A stretch of DNA of 64,000 bases. Source: Flammeovirgaceae bacterium (GTDB lineage Bacteria; Bacteroidota; Bacteroidia; Cytophagales; Cyclobacteriaceae). Made by a program: the position numbers and the translations under genes. The notes beneath the pieces were generated by a model. That model ran no database searches. It worked only from the letters and a program-made list of their open reading frames with translations, and had not been told where the DNA came from. Shown piece by piece: positions 44,167-53,273 of this stretch; within the stretch, counting starts at the first letter, position 1, and every line of letters starts with the position of its first letter. Location of the stretch: assembly GCA_021298355.1 (NCBI GenBank), contig JAJTEH010000002.1:1-64000 (forward strand). The letters are read 5' to 3'.

Positions 44167-45420
44167 TTAGGCGGTCTTAACCATTTTCTTTTGCCAATTA
44201 TTTAAAATCGGATTTTGATACAACAACCAAAAAACAATAAAAGGAATAAATACAATTCTATATCTGTTTAAACTGCCGTAATTAGGAGTTGAAATCGCTA
44301 ACACAGCCGACATACTTACTGCATACCCAACGGAAAGGATAAACCAATACTTTACGCTAGCGTTTTTCCATAAAGTTGGCAGCCTGCGTAATTGGTATAA
44401 AATAAGAAGAAGAAAAACAGTATTTTCAAAGGCAGATAAAAATTGTAAGACATTGGTAGATTCCCAAATAAAAGGACGCAATATGCCGAATAAGGAAGAA
44501 AAAGGTAAATACAGAAATAAGCGCCAATTGTCCTCATCTAATTTAGGAAAAACCATATAATCGCCTGGTTGCGATAATGCCACTACACTTTTATAATTAT
44601 GGATGATAACATCTTGTATAGCATTAAAATGAAGATTAGGATGTAAAAATGAAATACCGATACCAGTAATCAACAGTGTAGGTAAACCAACAACTATCCA
44701 TTTTTTTTGGTTTGATATTCTTCGGATAAAATGATAGAATAATAACATCAAAACAAAAGAAAAGAAAATAGCAAATACAAAATATCTCAACTTAAATAGC
44801 ATAAACCCCGAAAGCAGTAAAACGAATACGAACACTTGTTTTTTTCTTTTGCTAAAACAAAGATGAAGTGCACAAATAATAATGATGTAAATGAAAATTA
44901 AAGTTACTGTTTCTTTTACCAGGCCCGAACCCCAAAATAAAACAGAAGGGATAAAGGAAAAACTGATGATGAAGGGTAATTCGTGTTTGGGGAAACACGC
45001 ATTAAGTTTTTTGATACACAACCAACACGCTATAAAAGAAAGTATACTTAAAAAGAGTTGTGTCAACACTATATTTCCATTGCTGATAAAATGAAGGATA
45101 GAAATACACTTTATAAAAAATAACGATCGCTCTTGTTGATGCGTAAGCTGAAGGAGTGAGGTATCATCAGCAAATAAAAATTGAATGTACTCGGTTGGAG
45201 ATTGGTTAAAGTTTAGCCACACACTTTCTAAATCTTTGATATAAAAAAGAATATCTCCATTCTGATAATGATAGTGGTACAAAAACCAAACGGCTATTCC
45301 ACTAATTAGATGAAGAACAAAACTTAATAGAAAAAACTTCTTAAATGCTTCAGTCAGGTATAGGCGATTCAGGTAAAAACCTAAAGCTGTACAAGCTAAA
45401 ACAGTTAAAACGATATACAT
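44167..45420 (-). CDS. Polytopic membrane protein, unknown (EpsG/Wzy-like in appearance)
   Basis: 417 residues with about ten to eleven membrane helices and short loops, including LHLISGIAVWFLYHYHYQNGD then ILFYIKDL near the N-terminus and a final LNRYRIVFIPFIVFWLLYQN. Topology and the LNRYRIVFIP ending resemble glycan polymerases or GT-C-type proteins of Bacteroidota, but I see no diagnostic catalytic motif. It abuts the DUF2851 gene (stop and start adjacent) in a leftward run, although this is not strong functional evidence. Confidence 0.6.
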   Translation of the reverse strand: MYIVLTVLACTALGFYLNRLYLTEAFKKFFLLSFVLHLISGIAVWFLYHYHYQNGDILFYIKDLESVWLNFNQSPTEYIQFLFADDTSLLQLTHQQERSLFFIKCISILHFISNGNIVLTQLFLSILSFIACWLCIKKLNACFPKHELPFIISFSFIPSVLFWGSGLVKETVTLIFIYIIIICALHLCFSKRKKQVFVFVLLLSGFMLFKLRYFVFAIFFSFVLMLLFYHFIRRISNQKKWIVVGLPTLLITGIGISFLHPNLHFNAIQDVIIHNYKSVVALSQPGDYMVFPKLDEDNWRLFLYLPFSSLFGILRPFIWESTNVLQFLSAFENTVFLLLILYQLRRLPTLWKNASVKYWFILSVGYAVSMSAVLAISTPNYGSLNRYRIVFIPFIVFWLLYQNPILNNWQKKMVKTA

Positions 45421-46692
45421 TTATTTCAGTAAGTAATGACCAACGGTGCAATCTAAGCAAGCTTTTTTATCGCACCAATATTTTTTTAGTTCAAGTAATC
45501 CTTGCGTATCGAATGCATTTTCTGCCACCCAACCAATTTGTTTCCATTTTTTTGTAATATGGTTAATTTCTGGTTTTATGTTTTGCAACCAATGCAAAGC
45601 TTTATCGCTTATGTTTTCATCTTTTATATAATTTCCGTATGCAAATAACAAGGGTATAACTCCGTTTAACATTATTTGCTGAAAAGATTGATCGCCTGGT
45701 TTTATGCTTGCGTTAGTTTGTACACCAAACCGATAATGCTTTTGCCAATAAGCAGATAAACTAGGACAAAATATAGGTTGTAATTCTTTTAACTCATCTA
45801 TTTCGAGTATTACAGAAAATAATGATGGTTGTTGATGAAGTATGGCTGCGAGCTGTGCAATTTTTATGGTTGGGAAAGAAGCAGGGCGCAAGCGTAAAAA
45901 CTTCCAGATGTGGTGGGGCAGGATTTGGTTTTGTAAAGTATGCTTGCCTTTTAAGAATTGAAATTCGTGTTTTAATTGTTGCTGGTATGCATCCTCAGAT
46001 TCTTCTTGTAAAAAACCGGCTAAACCAAAGAGAAGCACCTCTAGGTGAAATGCATCATCCGCATATTTTTTTAGAGTAGTAATGGGCACGCGAGAGGCAA
46101 GTTGCAACAAAGCCTCTGCGTGGATGGGTTGCCCAAGTGCAAAAGCCAGATACTGAAAAGTTGTTTGTTCCCAATCGCCTGCATTTTTTTGCAAAAGAGT
46201 ATGTATATCGTTGGCTTTTCTGCTCAACTTATGGATACTGCCCGACTCGATAGCAGAAGTTTGATACACAACAGGCACAGTGGCACTTAAATTTTCGCAC
46301 AACACAAATTTTTTCTGTTGCATAAGGTGCTGATACTTTTCGAGTAAACTTACATCAACATAATTTTTTAATTCTAGTGTTGGAATTTTCTCTCCTTGTT
46401 GGTTAAGTATAATTTTATCTTCTTGCCAGACTACGTGTAAAATAACATTGTTGTAAGCCAGATCTTTTTCGTGTTCGTGTTCCAGCCATTGCGATGCATA
46501 AACATGTACTTCAACGTTACCATGCCAGATGATGTTATCCAGAATAATTTTTACGTGTTCAAAATCCGGCCCTGCATGGGCATTGTACATACCGGGCGAT
46601 AGAACTAACAGCGATACTTGTTGAGAAGTTAGGAGGGAGGAGGTGGTGAAGCACTGATTTTGCCAAATGTAGTGCAGCAGTTTTTCCTCCAT
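45421..46692 (-). CDS. DUF2851 family protein
   Basis: 423 residues. The N-terminal block has SPGMYNAHAGPDFEHVKI, WHGNVEVHVYASQWLEHEH and AYNNVILHVV, which define DUF2851. The C-terminus has CDKKACLDCTVGHYLL, a four-Cys-type ending with three Cys visible in this segment. Soluble and cytoplasmic. The family is typical of Bacteroidota; function unknown. It starts 3 bp after pyrF ends and ends directly before the polytopic membrane protein gene. Confidence 0.88.
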   Translation of the reverse strand: MEEKLLHYIWQNQCFTTSSLLTSQQVSLLVLSPGMYNAHAGPDFEHVKIILDNIIWHGNVEVHVYASQWLEHEHEKDLAYNNVILHVVWQEDKIILNQQGEKIPTLELKNYVDVSLLEKYQHLMQQKKFVLCENLSATVPVVYQTSAIESGSIHKLSRKANDIHTLLQKNAGDWEQTTFQYLAFALGQPIHAEALLQLASRVPITTLKKYADDAFHLEVLLFGLAGFLQEESEDAYQQQLKHEFQFLKGKHTLQNQILPHHIWKFLRLRPASFPTIKIAQLAAILHQQPSLFSVILEIDELKELQPIFCPSLSAYWQKHYRFGVQTNASIKPGDQSFQQIMLNGVIPLLFAYGNYIKDENISDKALHWLQNIKPEINHITKKWKQIGWVAENAFDTQGLLELKKYWCDKKACLDCTVGHYLLK

Positions 46693-46695
46693 AGT

Positions 46696-47517
46696 TTATA
46701 AGTTAAATTCTTGTAATAAAATTTTCATTTCCGTTTGGATTTTAGCAGCTTCCTTTTCTGCTGCTTTTTCGAAAGCATGATCTTGCGATGCGTAAATGAT
46801 AGAGCGAGATGCATTCACCAACAATCCTACATCTTTATTAAAACCTTGATGAGATACTTGCTTTAAATCTCCGCCTTGTGCACCAACTCCGGGAACTAAA
46901 AAGAAATAATCTTGTGCCAGTTTTCTTATGCTTCCTATTTTATCAGCTTGGGTGGCTCCAACTACGTACATCATGTTGTTGGCATTGCCCCAGTGTTGGG
47001 TTTGTTTAATTACTTCTTCATATACATAAGATCCATCTTTGTTAGATTGAATCAACTGAAAGTTAGTTGCGCCAGCATTTGATGTATGCGCTAACACAAT
47101 TGCCCACTTATCTTTAAACTGAAGAAAAGGTTTTACAGAATCTTCGCCCATGTATGGCGCAACGGTTACAGAATCGAAGTTGTAGGTTTCGAAAAATGCT
47201 TTAGCATACAGAGATGATGTATTGCCAATATCACCACGTTTGGCATCGGCAATAGTAAAAATATTTTTTGGTAGATAGTCAATTGTTTTTTCAAGGCTTT
47301 CCCAGCCTTTGCTTCCTAATGCTTCATAAAATGCCAGATTGGGTTTATAAGCAACAGCATATTTTTCGGTGGCATCAATTATTCTTTTATTGAATTCAAA
47401 AACCGGATCTTTTTCGCGTTTAAGGTGGGCAGGAATTTTATCAATGTCGGTATCGAGGCCTACACATAGATAGGATTGTTTGCTTTTAATTTGTGCGATA
47501 AGTTCTTGCCTGTTCAT
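46696..47517 (-). CDS. pyrF: Orotidine 5'-phosphate decarboxylase, type 2
   Basis: 273 residues from the ATG at 47517. Makes UMP from OMP in the last step of de novo pyrimidine synthesis. The active-site signature is DAKRGDIGNT (Asp-Lys dyad), preceded by YLCVGLDTDIDKIP at the N-terminus and followed by VGATQADKI and PGVGAQGGDL. The length fits the larger type 2 (PyrF, TIGR02127-like) enzymes. Confidence 0.93.
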   Translation of the reverse strand: MNRQELIAQIKSKQSYLCVGLDTDIDKIPAHLKREKDPVFEFNKRIIDATEKYAVAYKPNLAFYEALGSKGWESLEKTIDYLPKNIFTIADAKRGDIGNTSSLYAKAFFETYNFDSVTVAPYMGEDSVKPFLQFKDKWAIVLAHTSNAGATNFQLIQSNKDGSYVYEEVIKQTQHWGNANNMMYVVGATQADKIGSIRKLAQDYFFLVPGVGAQGGDLKQVSHQGFNKDVGLLVNASRSIIYASQDHAFEKAAEKEAAKIQTEMKILLQEFNL

Positions 47518-47574
47518 AATCAAAAGTAACCAAAGGTTAGGATAATCAGCAAATATGCACAACTATTAGTAAGT

Positions 47575-48765
47575 TTGTTTGTGGATATATTTAATCAGGA
47601 ATCGAATATCGTTATTACCTGCAACAAACGGTTAGCTCCGTATCTTGAAGCAGAAGTTATAAAATTGGGCATTACTCCAGAAAGTGTGTTTCAAACTGGA
47701 GTAATTATAAAAGCAAATGGTAAAACTGCTATTGGTTTAAATTTGAAGTTGCGTTGTGCCAGCCAGATTTTATATAGCCTGGCAAAAGCAAGAGTTCAAA
47801 CCCCGCAACAATTGTACGATTTTGTTTATAGTTATTCCTGGGAAAATCTGATAGATGTAGAAAATTATTTGAGTGTTACCTGCAATGCCAATACACCCAG
47901 CATTAACAACACCATGTTTTTAAATGTAAAAGTAAAAGATGCGATTGTTGATAAGATGCGAAAAGTATTTGGCAGACGACCGAATAGCGGACCGTTATTA
48001 AATGGAGTAGTTATACATGTGTATTGGAAAGATGATGAAGCCGAATTGTTTATAGATACCAGTGGTGAAACACTAGCGAAACATGGCTATAGAAAAATTC
48101 CTGGTAAGGCACCCATGTTAGAAGCATTAGCAGCAGCCACTATTTACGCTAGTGGTTGGGATGGTGAAAAACCTTTTGTTAATCCGATGTGTGGCTCGGG
48201 CACATTAGCTATTGAAGCTGCATTAATGGCAACAAATCGTTATCCGGGTTTATTCAGAAAGCATTATGCTTTTTCGCACGTAAAGGGTTTTGATCCGGCT
48301 TACTACGATACAGTGTTGGCAGAAATAAAAGATGTAGTAACCGATAAAAGTAAACGAAGTATTATTGCTACCGACATTAGTAAAGATGCCATTCATGTTT
48401 TAAAAACCAATGCCGAAGTTGCCGGTGTTTCGCATTTATTGCATGTTGAGAAATGCGATTTTGCCGATACACCAGTTCCTTCAGAACCTGGTGTAGTGTT
48501 TATAAACCCTGAATATGGCGAACGTTTAGGCGAAGTGCAGGAATTAGAAACCACCTACGCACGAATAGGTGATTTTCTAAAACAGCGCTGTTCAGGATAT
48601 CGCGCATTTATCTTTACCGGTAACCTTGAACTGGCAAAAAAGATTGGGTTAAAGGCAAGCAGAAGAATAGAATTTTACAATGCAAAAATAGATTGCCGCC
48701 TTTTAACGTATGAGTTATATGCTGGAACAAAAAGAAACTTTAATGAGCAACCACCAATTGCCTGA
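47575..48765 (+). CDS. THUMP-domain class I RNA methyltransferase (RlmL/TrmN-like)
   Basis: 396 residues. The N-terminal part (1-170) has a ferredoxin-like/THUMP layout with ITCNKRLAPYLEAEVIKLGI, and the C-terminal Rossmann methyltransferase has NPMCGSGTLAIEAALMA and the catalytic VFINPEYGERLGEV. The canonical N-P-P-Y is N-P-E-Y here. Enzymes of this kind methylate N2 of guanine in 23S rRNA or tRNA. Initiation is not at ATG: TTG at 47575 or GTG at 47581. It diverges from pyrF and is followed by a bidirectional terminator. Confidence 0.85.
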   Translation: MFVDIFNQESNIVITCNKRLAPYLEAEVIKLGITPESVFQTGVIIKANGKTAIGLNLKLRCASQILYSLAKARVQTPQQLYDFVYSYSWENLIDVENYLSVTCNANTPSINNTMFLNVKVKDAIVDKMRKVFGRRPNSGPLLNGVVIHVYWKDDEAELFIDTSGETLAKHGYRKIPGKAPMLEALAAATIYASGWDGEKPFVNPMCGSGTLAIEAALMATNRYPGLFRKHYAFSHVKGFDPAYYDTVLAEIKDVVTDKSKRSIIATDISKDAIHVLKTNAEVAGVSHLLHVEKCDFADTPVPSEPGVVFINPEYGERLGEVQELETTYARIGDFLKQRCSGYRAFIFTGNLELAKKIGLKASRRIEFYNAKIDCRLLTYELYAGTKRNFNEQPPIA

Positions 48766-48776
48766 TTGGTGAAAAT

Positions 48777-48834
48777 AAAAAAGCAACACAGTTTCTTCTT
48801 ACCAATGTATAAGCAGAAATTGTGTTGTTTTTTT
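48777..48834. terminator. Bidirectional intrinsic terminator
   Basis: About 20-bp stem: the left arm AAGCAACACAGTTTCT (from 48781) pairs with AGAAATTGTGTTGTTT (from 48815), allowing two G-U pairs, with flanking A-run and T-run. It serves the methyltransferase gene (+) and the coiled-coil gene (-), which converge here. Confidence 0.85.
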
Positions 48835-48851
48835 ATTACAAGATTTGAAAA

Positions 48852-49775
48852 CTATTTTACTTCGAAAGTTCCTTTACCCATTAGATAGTCGTCTGTGTAA
48901 ACTTCTACCTGATAAATACCGCTGCTATACTCACTTCCTTTATCGTACAAGTACACCAGCTTCTGTTTGGTATTATCAAAAAGTATTTCTTGCGAAGCCG
49001 TATAAAATTCTTCTTTTCCATTAAAGATAAATGTTCCGGAACCTCGGGCAACATCAAAAATTACTTTTCCGTTTTCATCTACAATACGGATCATTATTTT
49101 TTTGCCCTCTATTGGAGCTACTTTATTTTCGGCTAATGAAAATTCAACTTTGATCTTTTCTATTTGCCGTGCGCGAAACGGAGATTCTCTCTCTTTATTT
49201 TTTTCGCTTATTGCCAGTATTCTGAAGTTCTCTGCTTTTAATTGAGATGCCAGCAATACTTTAGATTGCAAATCTGATTTCTTTTTTTCTAACCGATTGA
49301 TGGAGTCGCCTAATTGATTTTTTTCCGTCTTAAGGGTTGTGTTTTCCGTTAACAATTCTTTGTTGACAGACTTTAGTTTTTCTATTTCTTCGTCTTTAAG
49401 TTTAAGTAGTTCTTCGTAACCTTCTACCTTACTTCTTAACTCTTTTATAAGTTTACCTGTTGCTTTCGTTTTGCTGGCTAATTGTTTTTCTACTTCTTCT
49501 TTAGCTTTTTGTAACTCAGTGATATCTCCACCAAGTTTTTGTATTTCGGCAATTTTTTGATCAAGTTCGGTTTTAATTTCTTCTAACCGTTGCATGGTGC
49601 TGGCCAATTCTTCTTCGGTGCTGGCCAATTGAGATTGCGTTGCCTTTTTCTCTTGCGAGTCGTAATAAATTTTAGCCCATTGTGCCAGTATAATTAACAC
49701 GAGAAAAATGATAAGCCATGTGCTTTTGTTTTTCTTTTTCCCTTCGGGAGCAGCTGTGTTGGAGGCGTTGGTCAT
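48852..49775 (-). CDS. Membrane-anchored coiled-coil protein
   Basis: 307 residues. A short basic cytoplasmic start (GKKKNKS), a single membrane helix (about 19-37, TWLIIFLVLIILAQWAKIYY), a long coiled coil (about 45-190, heptads of KLE/ELL/KKK) and a C-terminal beta domain (about 200-307, VEFSLAENKVAPIEGKKIMIRI to GIYQVEVYTDDYLMGKGTFEV). The C-terminal part resembles a small immunoglobulin-like domain. The family is unknown to me; Bacteroidota have similar proteins. Possibly a periplasmic spacer or scaffold. Confidence 0.75.
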   Translation of the reverse strand: MTNASNTAAPEGKKKNKSTWLIIFLVLIILAQWAKIYYDSQEKKATQSQLASTEEELASTMQRLEEIKTELDQKIAEIQKLGGDITELQKAKEEVEKQLASKTKATGKLIKELRSKVEGYEELLKLKDEEIEKLKSVNKELLTENTTLKTEKNQLGDSINRLEKKKSDLQSKVLLASQLKAENFRILAISEKNKERESPFRARQIEKIKVEFSLAENKVAPIEGKKIMIRIVDENGKVIFDVARGSGTFIFNGKEEFYTASQEILFDNTKQKLVYLYDKGSEYSSGIYQVEVYTDDYLMGKGTFEVK

Positions 49776-49824
49776 GGTGTACTTTTTTGTGCAAGATATA
49801 GGAATTGGTGTATTATGCGAATAC

Positions 49825-50604
49825 CTATACGGTCAATCGCCAATGTTGGCGATTAAGGGACTGATCGAGAAATACAAAGCCACATCGGTATAAATCGGCC
49901 GTGCCATATACAAGCGGATGTTCCTTTATTTTTTGCCAGGCTAACTCCATTTGAGCAGAGTGGTGGATGTCGTCAAAAACAAAAACGGTTTGTTGTGTGC
50001 TTTTTTTCAGAAGGAATTCAAAATAGGCTAAACATGGTTCCAAGCGGTGGTTTGCATCTACAAATGCAAAGTCGATTGTTTTACAAGCGTTAATATGGGT
50101 AGGTAATGTGTTGTTTATATCGCCCTCTATAAGGGTTATGTTGGTATTTCCGCTAAACTGAAAAGTATCGCGGGCGATAGTGGCAATCTCTGGCACTCCT
50201 TCGAAAGTGGTTACATGAGTTTCCGGATTGTGCGCCAGATAGAGTGTGTTTATGCCAAAACATGTACCAAGCTCGATTACTTCTTTTGCTTTAAAGTGTT
50301 GTATAGCTCGTTGGTACAGTTTACTAAATGCGGATGTGCTTAAACTTGTAGCGGCAATTTTTTTTAGGGTTGTTGTACGTGGATTGCTGTTTTTGTATGT
50401 ACCCAAATCAAAAAAAGTGATTTGCTGCGATGATGCTTGCAATTGTTTTCTCAGGTGCTCTGCCTGAGCAGGGATAGTTTTGCTTTTTGCGGCTACAACT
50501 TGTTGGTAAAAATCGAAAAAGAATGGACTGTGTAAGGAGTGTGCATCAACGCAGGTAAGCCAATACGTTAAGTAGGCTTTTAGGCGAAATAGTGCCTGTT
50601 TCAT
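49825..50604 (-). CDS. Class I SAM-dependent methyltransferase
   Basis: 259 residues. An N-terminal VDAHSLHSPFFFDFYQQVV block, common in Bacteroidota members, precedes the SAM-binding motif EVIELGTCFGINTLYLA (about 113-129), acidic loop TTFEGVPEIA and FAFVDANHRLEPCLAYF. Substrate unknown. It directly follows apaG (adjacent stop and start), suggesting co-transcription, and faces the coiled-coil gene 50 bp downstream. Confidence 0.85.
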   Translation of the reverse strand: MKQALFRLKAYLTYWLTCVDAHSLHSPFFFDFYQQVVAAKSKTIPAQAEHLRKQLQASSQQITFFDLGTYKNSNPRTTTLKKIAATSLSTSAFSKLYQRAIQHFKAKEVIELGTCFGINTLYLAHNPETHVTTFEGVPEIATIARDTFQFSGNTNITLIEGDINNTLPTHINACKTIDFAFVDANHRLEPCLAYFEFLLKKSTQQTVFVFDDIHHSAQMELAWQKIKEHPLVYGTADLYRCGFVFLDQSLNRQHWRLTV

Positions 50605-50991
50605 TTAATTCAGGCGGAGGGGAGTAACCATGATAAACTCAGGTATTTTTACTTCAATTTGCGTTCCGTCTACAATTCTTTCCATCAGGTAAATACCATG
50701 CATTTTTCCTATACCCGATTTTAAATTGCAACCCGACACGTATTGATGGTTTTGGCCCGGTTCAATAACCGGTTGTAAGCCAACAACACCTTCGCCTTCA
50801 ACTTCTCTTACTTGAAATCCCGCATCGTATACCTGCCATTTTCTGCGCATAAGCTGTATGGTGTACTCGCTTTGGTTTTCTATGGTTACCCGGTAGGTAA
50901 AAACATAGTGGTATTGGCTCGGGCTAGAATAAGCCGGTTGGTATTCTGTTTCTACACTTACTTTTATACCCTTCGTTATTTCCGTTACCAT
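50605..50991 (-). CDS. apaG: ApaG protein
   Basis: 128 residues, from the ATG at 50991. One ApaG fibronectin-like domain with YRVTIENQSEYTIQLMRRKW, GVVGLQPVIEPGQNHQYVSGC and the ending GIYLMERIVDG. ApaG is linked to Mg2+/Co2+ homeostasis in Enterobacteria but its biochemical role is uncertain. Here it sits before a methyltransferase gene and is divergent from ung. No apaH or ksgA beside it, unlike in Proteobacteria. Confidence 0.93.
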   Translation of the reverse strand: MVTEITKGIKVSVETEYQPAYSSPSQYHYVFTYRVTIENQSEYTIQLMRRKWQVYDAGFQVREVEGEGVVGLQPVIEPGQNHQYVSGCNLKSGIGKMHGIYLMERIVDGTQIEVKIPEFIMVTPLRLN

Positions 50992-51080
50992 CGGTTCAAA
51001 AGTACAAGATTTTTCAAATTTGCAAAGACCCAATATCTAAGCTTTTTTGTAAATATTGCGCTTGTTTATCGGTTACCTTC

Positions 51081-51743
51081 ATGCAAGTTAAAATAGAAAA
51101 TTCCTGGGCACTTCGTTTACATGATGAATTCAACAAACCTTATTTTATTGAACTGACTCAATTTGTTAAGGAAGAATATAGAATAGCAACCGTATTTCCT
51201 CCCGGAAAAGAAATCTTTAGAGCTTTTGATTGCTGCACATTTGATGAGTTACGGGTTGTTATCTTAGGGCAAGATCCTTATCATGGAGCGGGTCAGGCAC
51301 ATGGATTATGTTTTTCAGTCAATCAAGGTATTAAGCCGCCTCCATCATTAGTGAATATTTTTAAAGAAATAAAGAGAGATTTAGGCAAAGAGATGCCTCC
51401 TCATGGCGATTTAACCCGATGGGCCAACCAAGGAGTTTTATTGTTGAATGCAACGTTAACCGTGCGAGAGTCTAGCCCCGGATCGCATCAAAAAAAAGGG
51501 TGGGAAACTTTTACGGATGCTGTCATTAAAAAGATTTCAGAAGAAAAGGAGCATGTTGTTTTTATATTATGGGGTGCATATGCACAAAAAAAGACAGAAT
51601 TAATAAATACTGAAAAACACTTGATTTTATCTTCTGCTCATCCTTCTCCGTTCTCTGCAGATAGAGGCTTTTTTGGCAATAAGCATTTCAGCAAAGCAAA
51701 TGCTTACCTAAAACAAAACGGATTAACCGAGATTAATTGGTAG
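51081..51743 (+). CDS. ung: Uracil-DNA glycosylase, family 1
   Basis: 220 residues. Catalytic GQDPYHGAGQAHGL contains the water-activating Asp and Pro-rich loop; the uracil-recognising Phe/Asn and the HPSPFSADRGFFG block contain the catalytic His. PPPSLVNIFKEI is the Pro-rich DNA-compressing loop. It removes uracil from DNA as the first step of base excision repair. Length and motif spacing are normal. Confidence 0.97.
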   Translation: MQVKIENSWALRLHDEFNKPYFIELTQFVKEEYRIATVFPPGKEIFRAFDCCTFDELRVVILGQDPYHGAGQAHGLCFSVNQGIKPPPSLVNIFKEIKRDLGKEMPPHGDLTRWANQGVLLLNATLTVRESSPGSHQKKGWETFTDAVIKKISEEKEHVVFILWGAYAQKKTELINTEKHLILSSAHPSPFSADRGFFGNKHFSKANAYLKQNGLTEINW

Positions 51744-53156
51744 TTACAACAAACTTCTGAACAACAGAAACAAAGTTCCGGATAACAACAGTACTACTGG
51801 CAAAGTAAGGAACCATGCAATTAAAATATTGCGCACCGTATCGCCTTGTAAATTTTTAATTCCTTTTGACGCTACCATTGAACCAGCTATACCAGAAGAT
51901 AAAACGTGCGTTGTGCTAACAGGCAAACCAAAATAAGTAGATACACCTATGGTGCTGGTGGCAATCAATTCAGCCGATGCGCCTTGTGCGTAGGTCAAGT
52001 GTTCTTTACCAATTTTTTCACCAATAGTTTTAACAATTCGTTTCCAACCAATCATGGTTCCGATGCCTAAAGAAAATGAAATCATTAATACCACCCATTG
52101 CGGAGCAAAGTCTGTTAGAGTACGTACTTCTTTTAAAGATTTCTTTAGTAAGGCTTTGTCTTTTTCACTCATTACCAATTCTTCTTTTTTCAATAGACCA
52201 TTAAGGTTTCTATCCATCACCATAATGTCTTTTCTGATATCAAATCTTTCGCTTCTTGCAATCAACTCAACATCTGCTGTGGTATTTAATTTGGCAGATA
52301 ATTTTTGATGCATAGAAATAGTTTGCGAAAGTTTTACTCTATCGGGAGCTGCCAATTGACTTGAATCGATGGAGTTGATAACGTATTCAATTTTTTTGAA
52401 TGAACCTTGAAGAGATTCAGGAGCTACTGCGTTATTCAAAGCAAAATAACCCGGAACGATTCCAATCAAAATTAACATCATTAAACCAACACCTTTTTGT
52501 CCATCATTTGAGCCATGAAAGAAACTCACACCAGTGCAGGTCAAAATTAAAATAGAGCGTATCCAAAGTGGAGGAGGGGCATTCTTTTTTGGTTCTTTGA
52601 AGAGGCTATCGCCATGTTTGGTATTTTTGGTGAAGTATCGAAGCAAAAACATCAATACAATTACCATTGAAAATCCGAAAAGTGGTGATACCAATAAGGA
52701 GATTCCAATTTCTTGTGCTTTGCCCCAATTAACAGCTGCCTCGTTGGCATCGGGTAAAAGTGAATAAGCTATGCCTACACCTAAGATAGAAGCAATTAAA
52801 GTATGTGAGCTAGAACAGGGGATACCTAAATACCAAGTAGCTAAATTCCAGGCTATCGCACTAATAAGTAGCGCCATGACCATAGCAATACTATGCGAAA
52901 CCGATTGATCAACTAAAGATTCAACGGGTAACAGATAAACAATACCCATTGCTACTCCAATTCCTCCTGCTAAAACGCCTATAAAATTCCAAACACCAGA
53001 CCAAATTACAGCAACCCATGGTTTTAATGAGTTTGTGTAAATAACAGTTGCTACTGCATTAGCTGTGTCATGAAAACCATTGACAAATTCAAATCCGCAG
53101 GCGGCCAACAGGCAAACAACCAATAATACGGAATAGGAGAAATCCAGTTCAAACAT
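51744..53156 (-). CDS. PiT-family inorganic phosphate transporter
   Basis: 470 residues, about ten to twelve membrane helices in two halves. Each half has the PiT signature: FVNGFHDTANAVATVIYTNS (N-terminal) and FHGSNDGQKGVGLMM (second copy). A cytoplasmic loop (about 235-345) with helical content (SARFDIRKD-like and KDKALLKKSLKEV) separates further helices. It imports phosphate with H+ or Na+. Its 3' end abuts ung. Together with the porin-type protein at 53274-54473 it forms a phosphate uptake pair. Confidence 0.93.
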   Translation of the reverse strand: MFELDFSYSVLLVVCLLAACGFEFVNGFHDTANAVATVIYTNSLKPWVAVIWSGVWNFIGVLAGGIGVAMGIVYLLPVESLVDQSVSHSIAMVMALLISAIAWNLATWYLGIPCSSSHTLIASILGVGIAYSLLPDANEAAVNWGKAQEIGISLLVSPLFGFSMVIVLMFLLRYFTKNTKHGDSLFKEPKKNAPPPLWIRSILILTCTGVSFFHGSNDGQKGVGLMMLILIGIVPGYFALNNAVAPESLQGSFKKIEYVINSIDSSQLAAPDRVKLSQTISMHQKLSAKLNTTADVELIARSERFDIRKDIMVMDRNLNGLLKKEELVMSEKDKALLKKSLKEVRTLTDFAPQWVVLMISFSLGIGTMIGWKRIVKTIGEKIGKEHLTYAQGASAELIATSTIGVSTYFGLPVSTTHVLSSGIAGSMVASKGIKNLQGDTVRNILIAWFLTLPVVLLLSGTLFLLFRSLL

Positions 53157-53273
53157 AAAATAAATTGGGTTCGAAAGGTAAGAGAAAGCCCCAAAACTAT
53201 TGTTACGGCAATGTTAACCTTTTTAAATTATCATGATTAAGTAAATATAATATATTGATTGTCAGAATTTTAA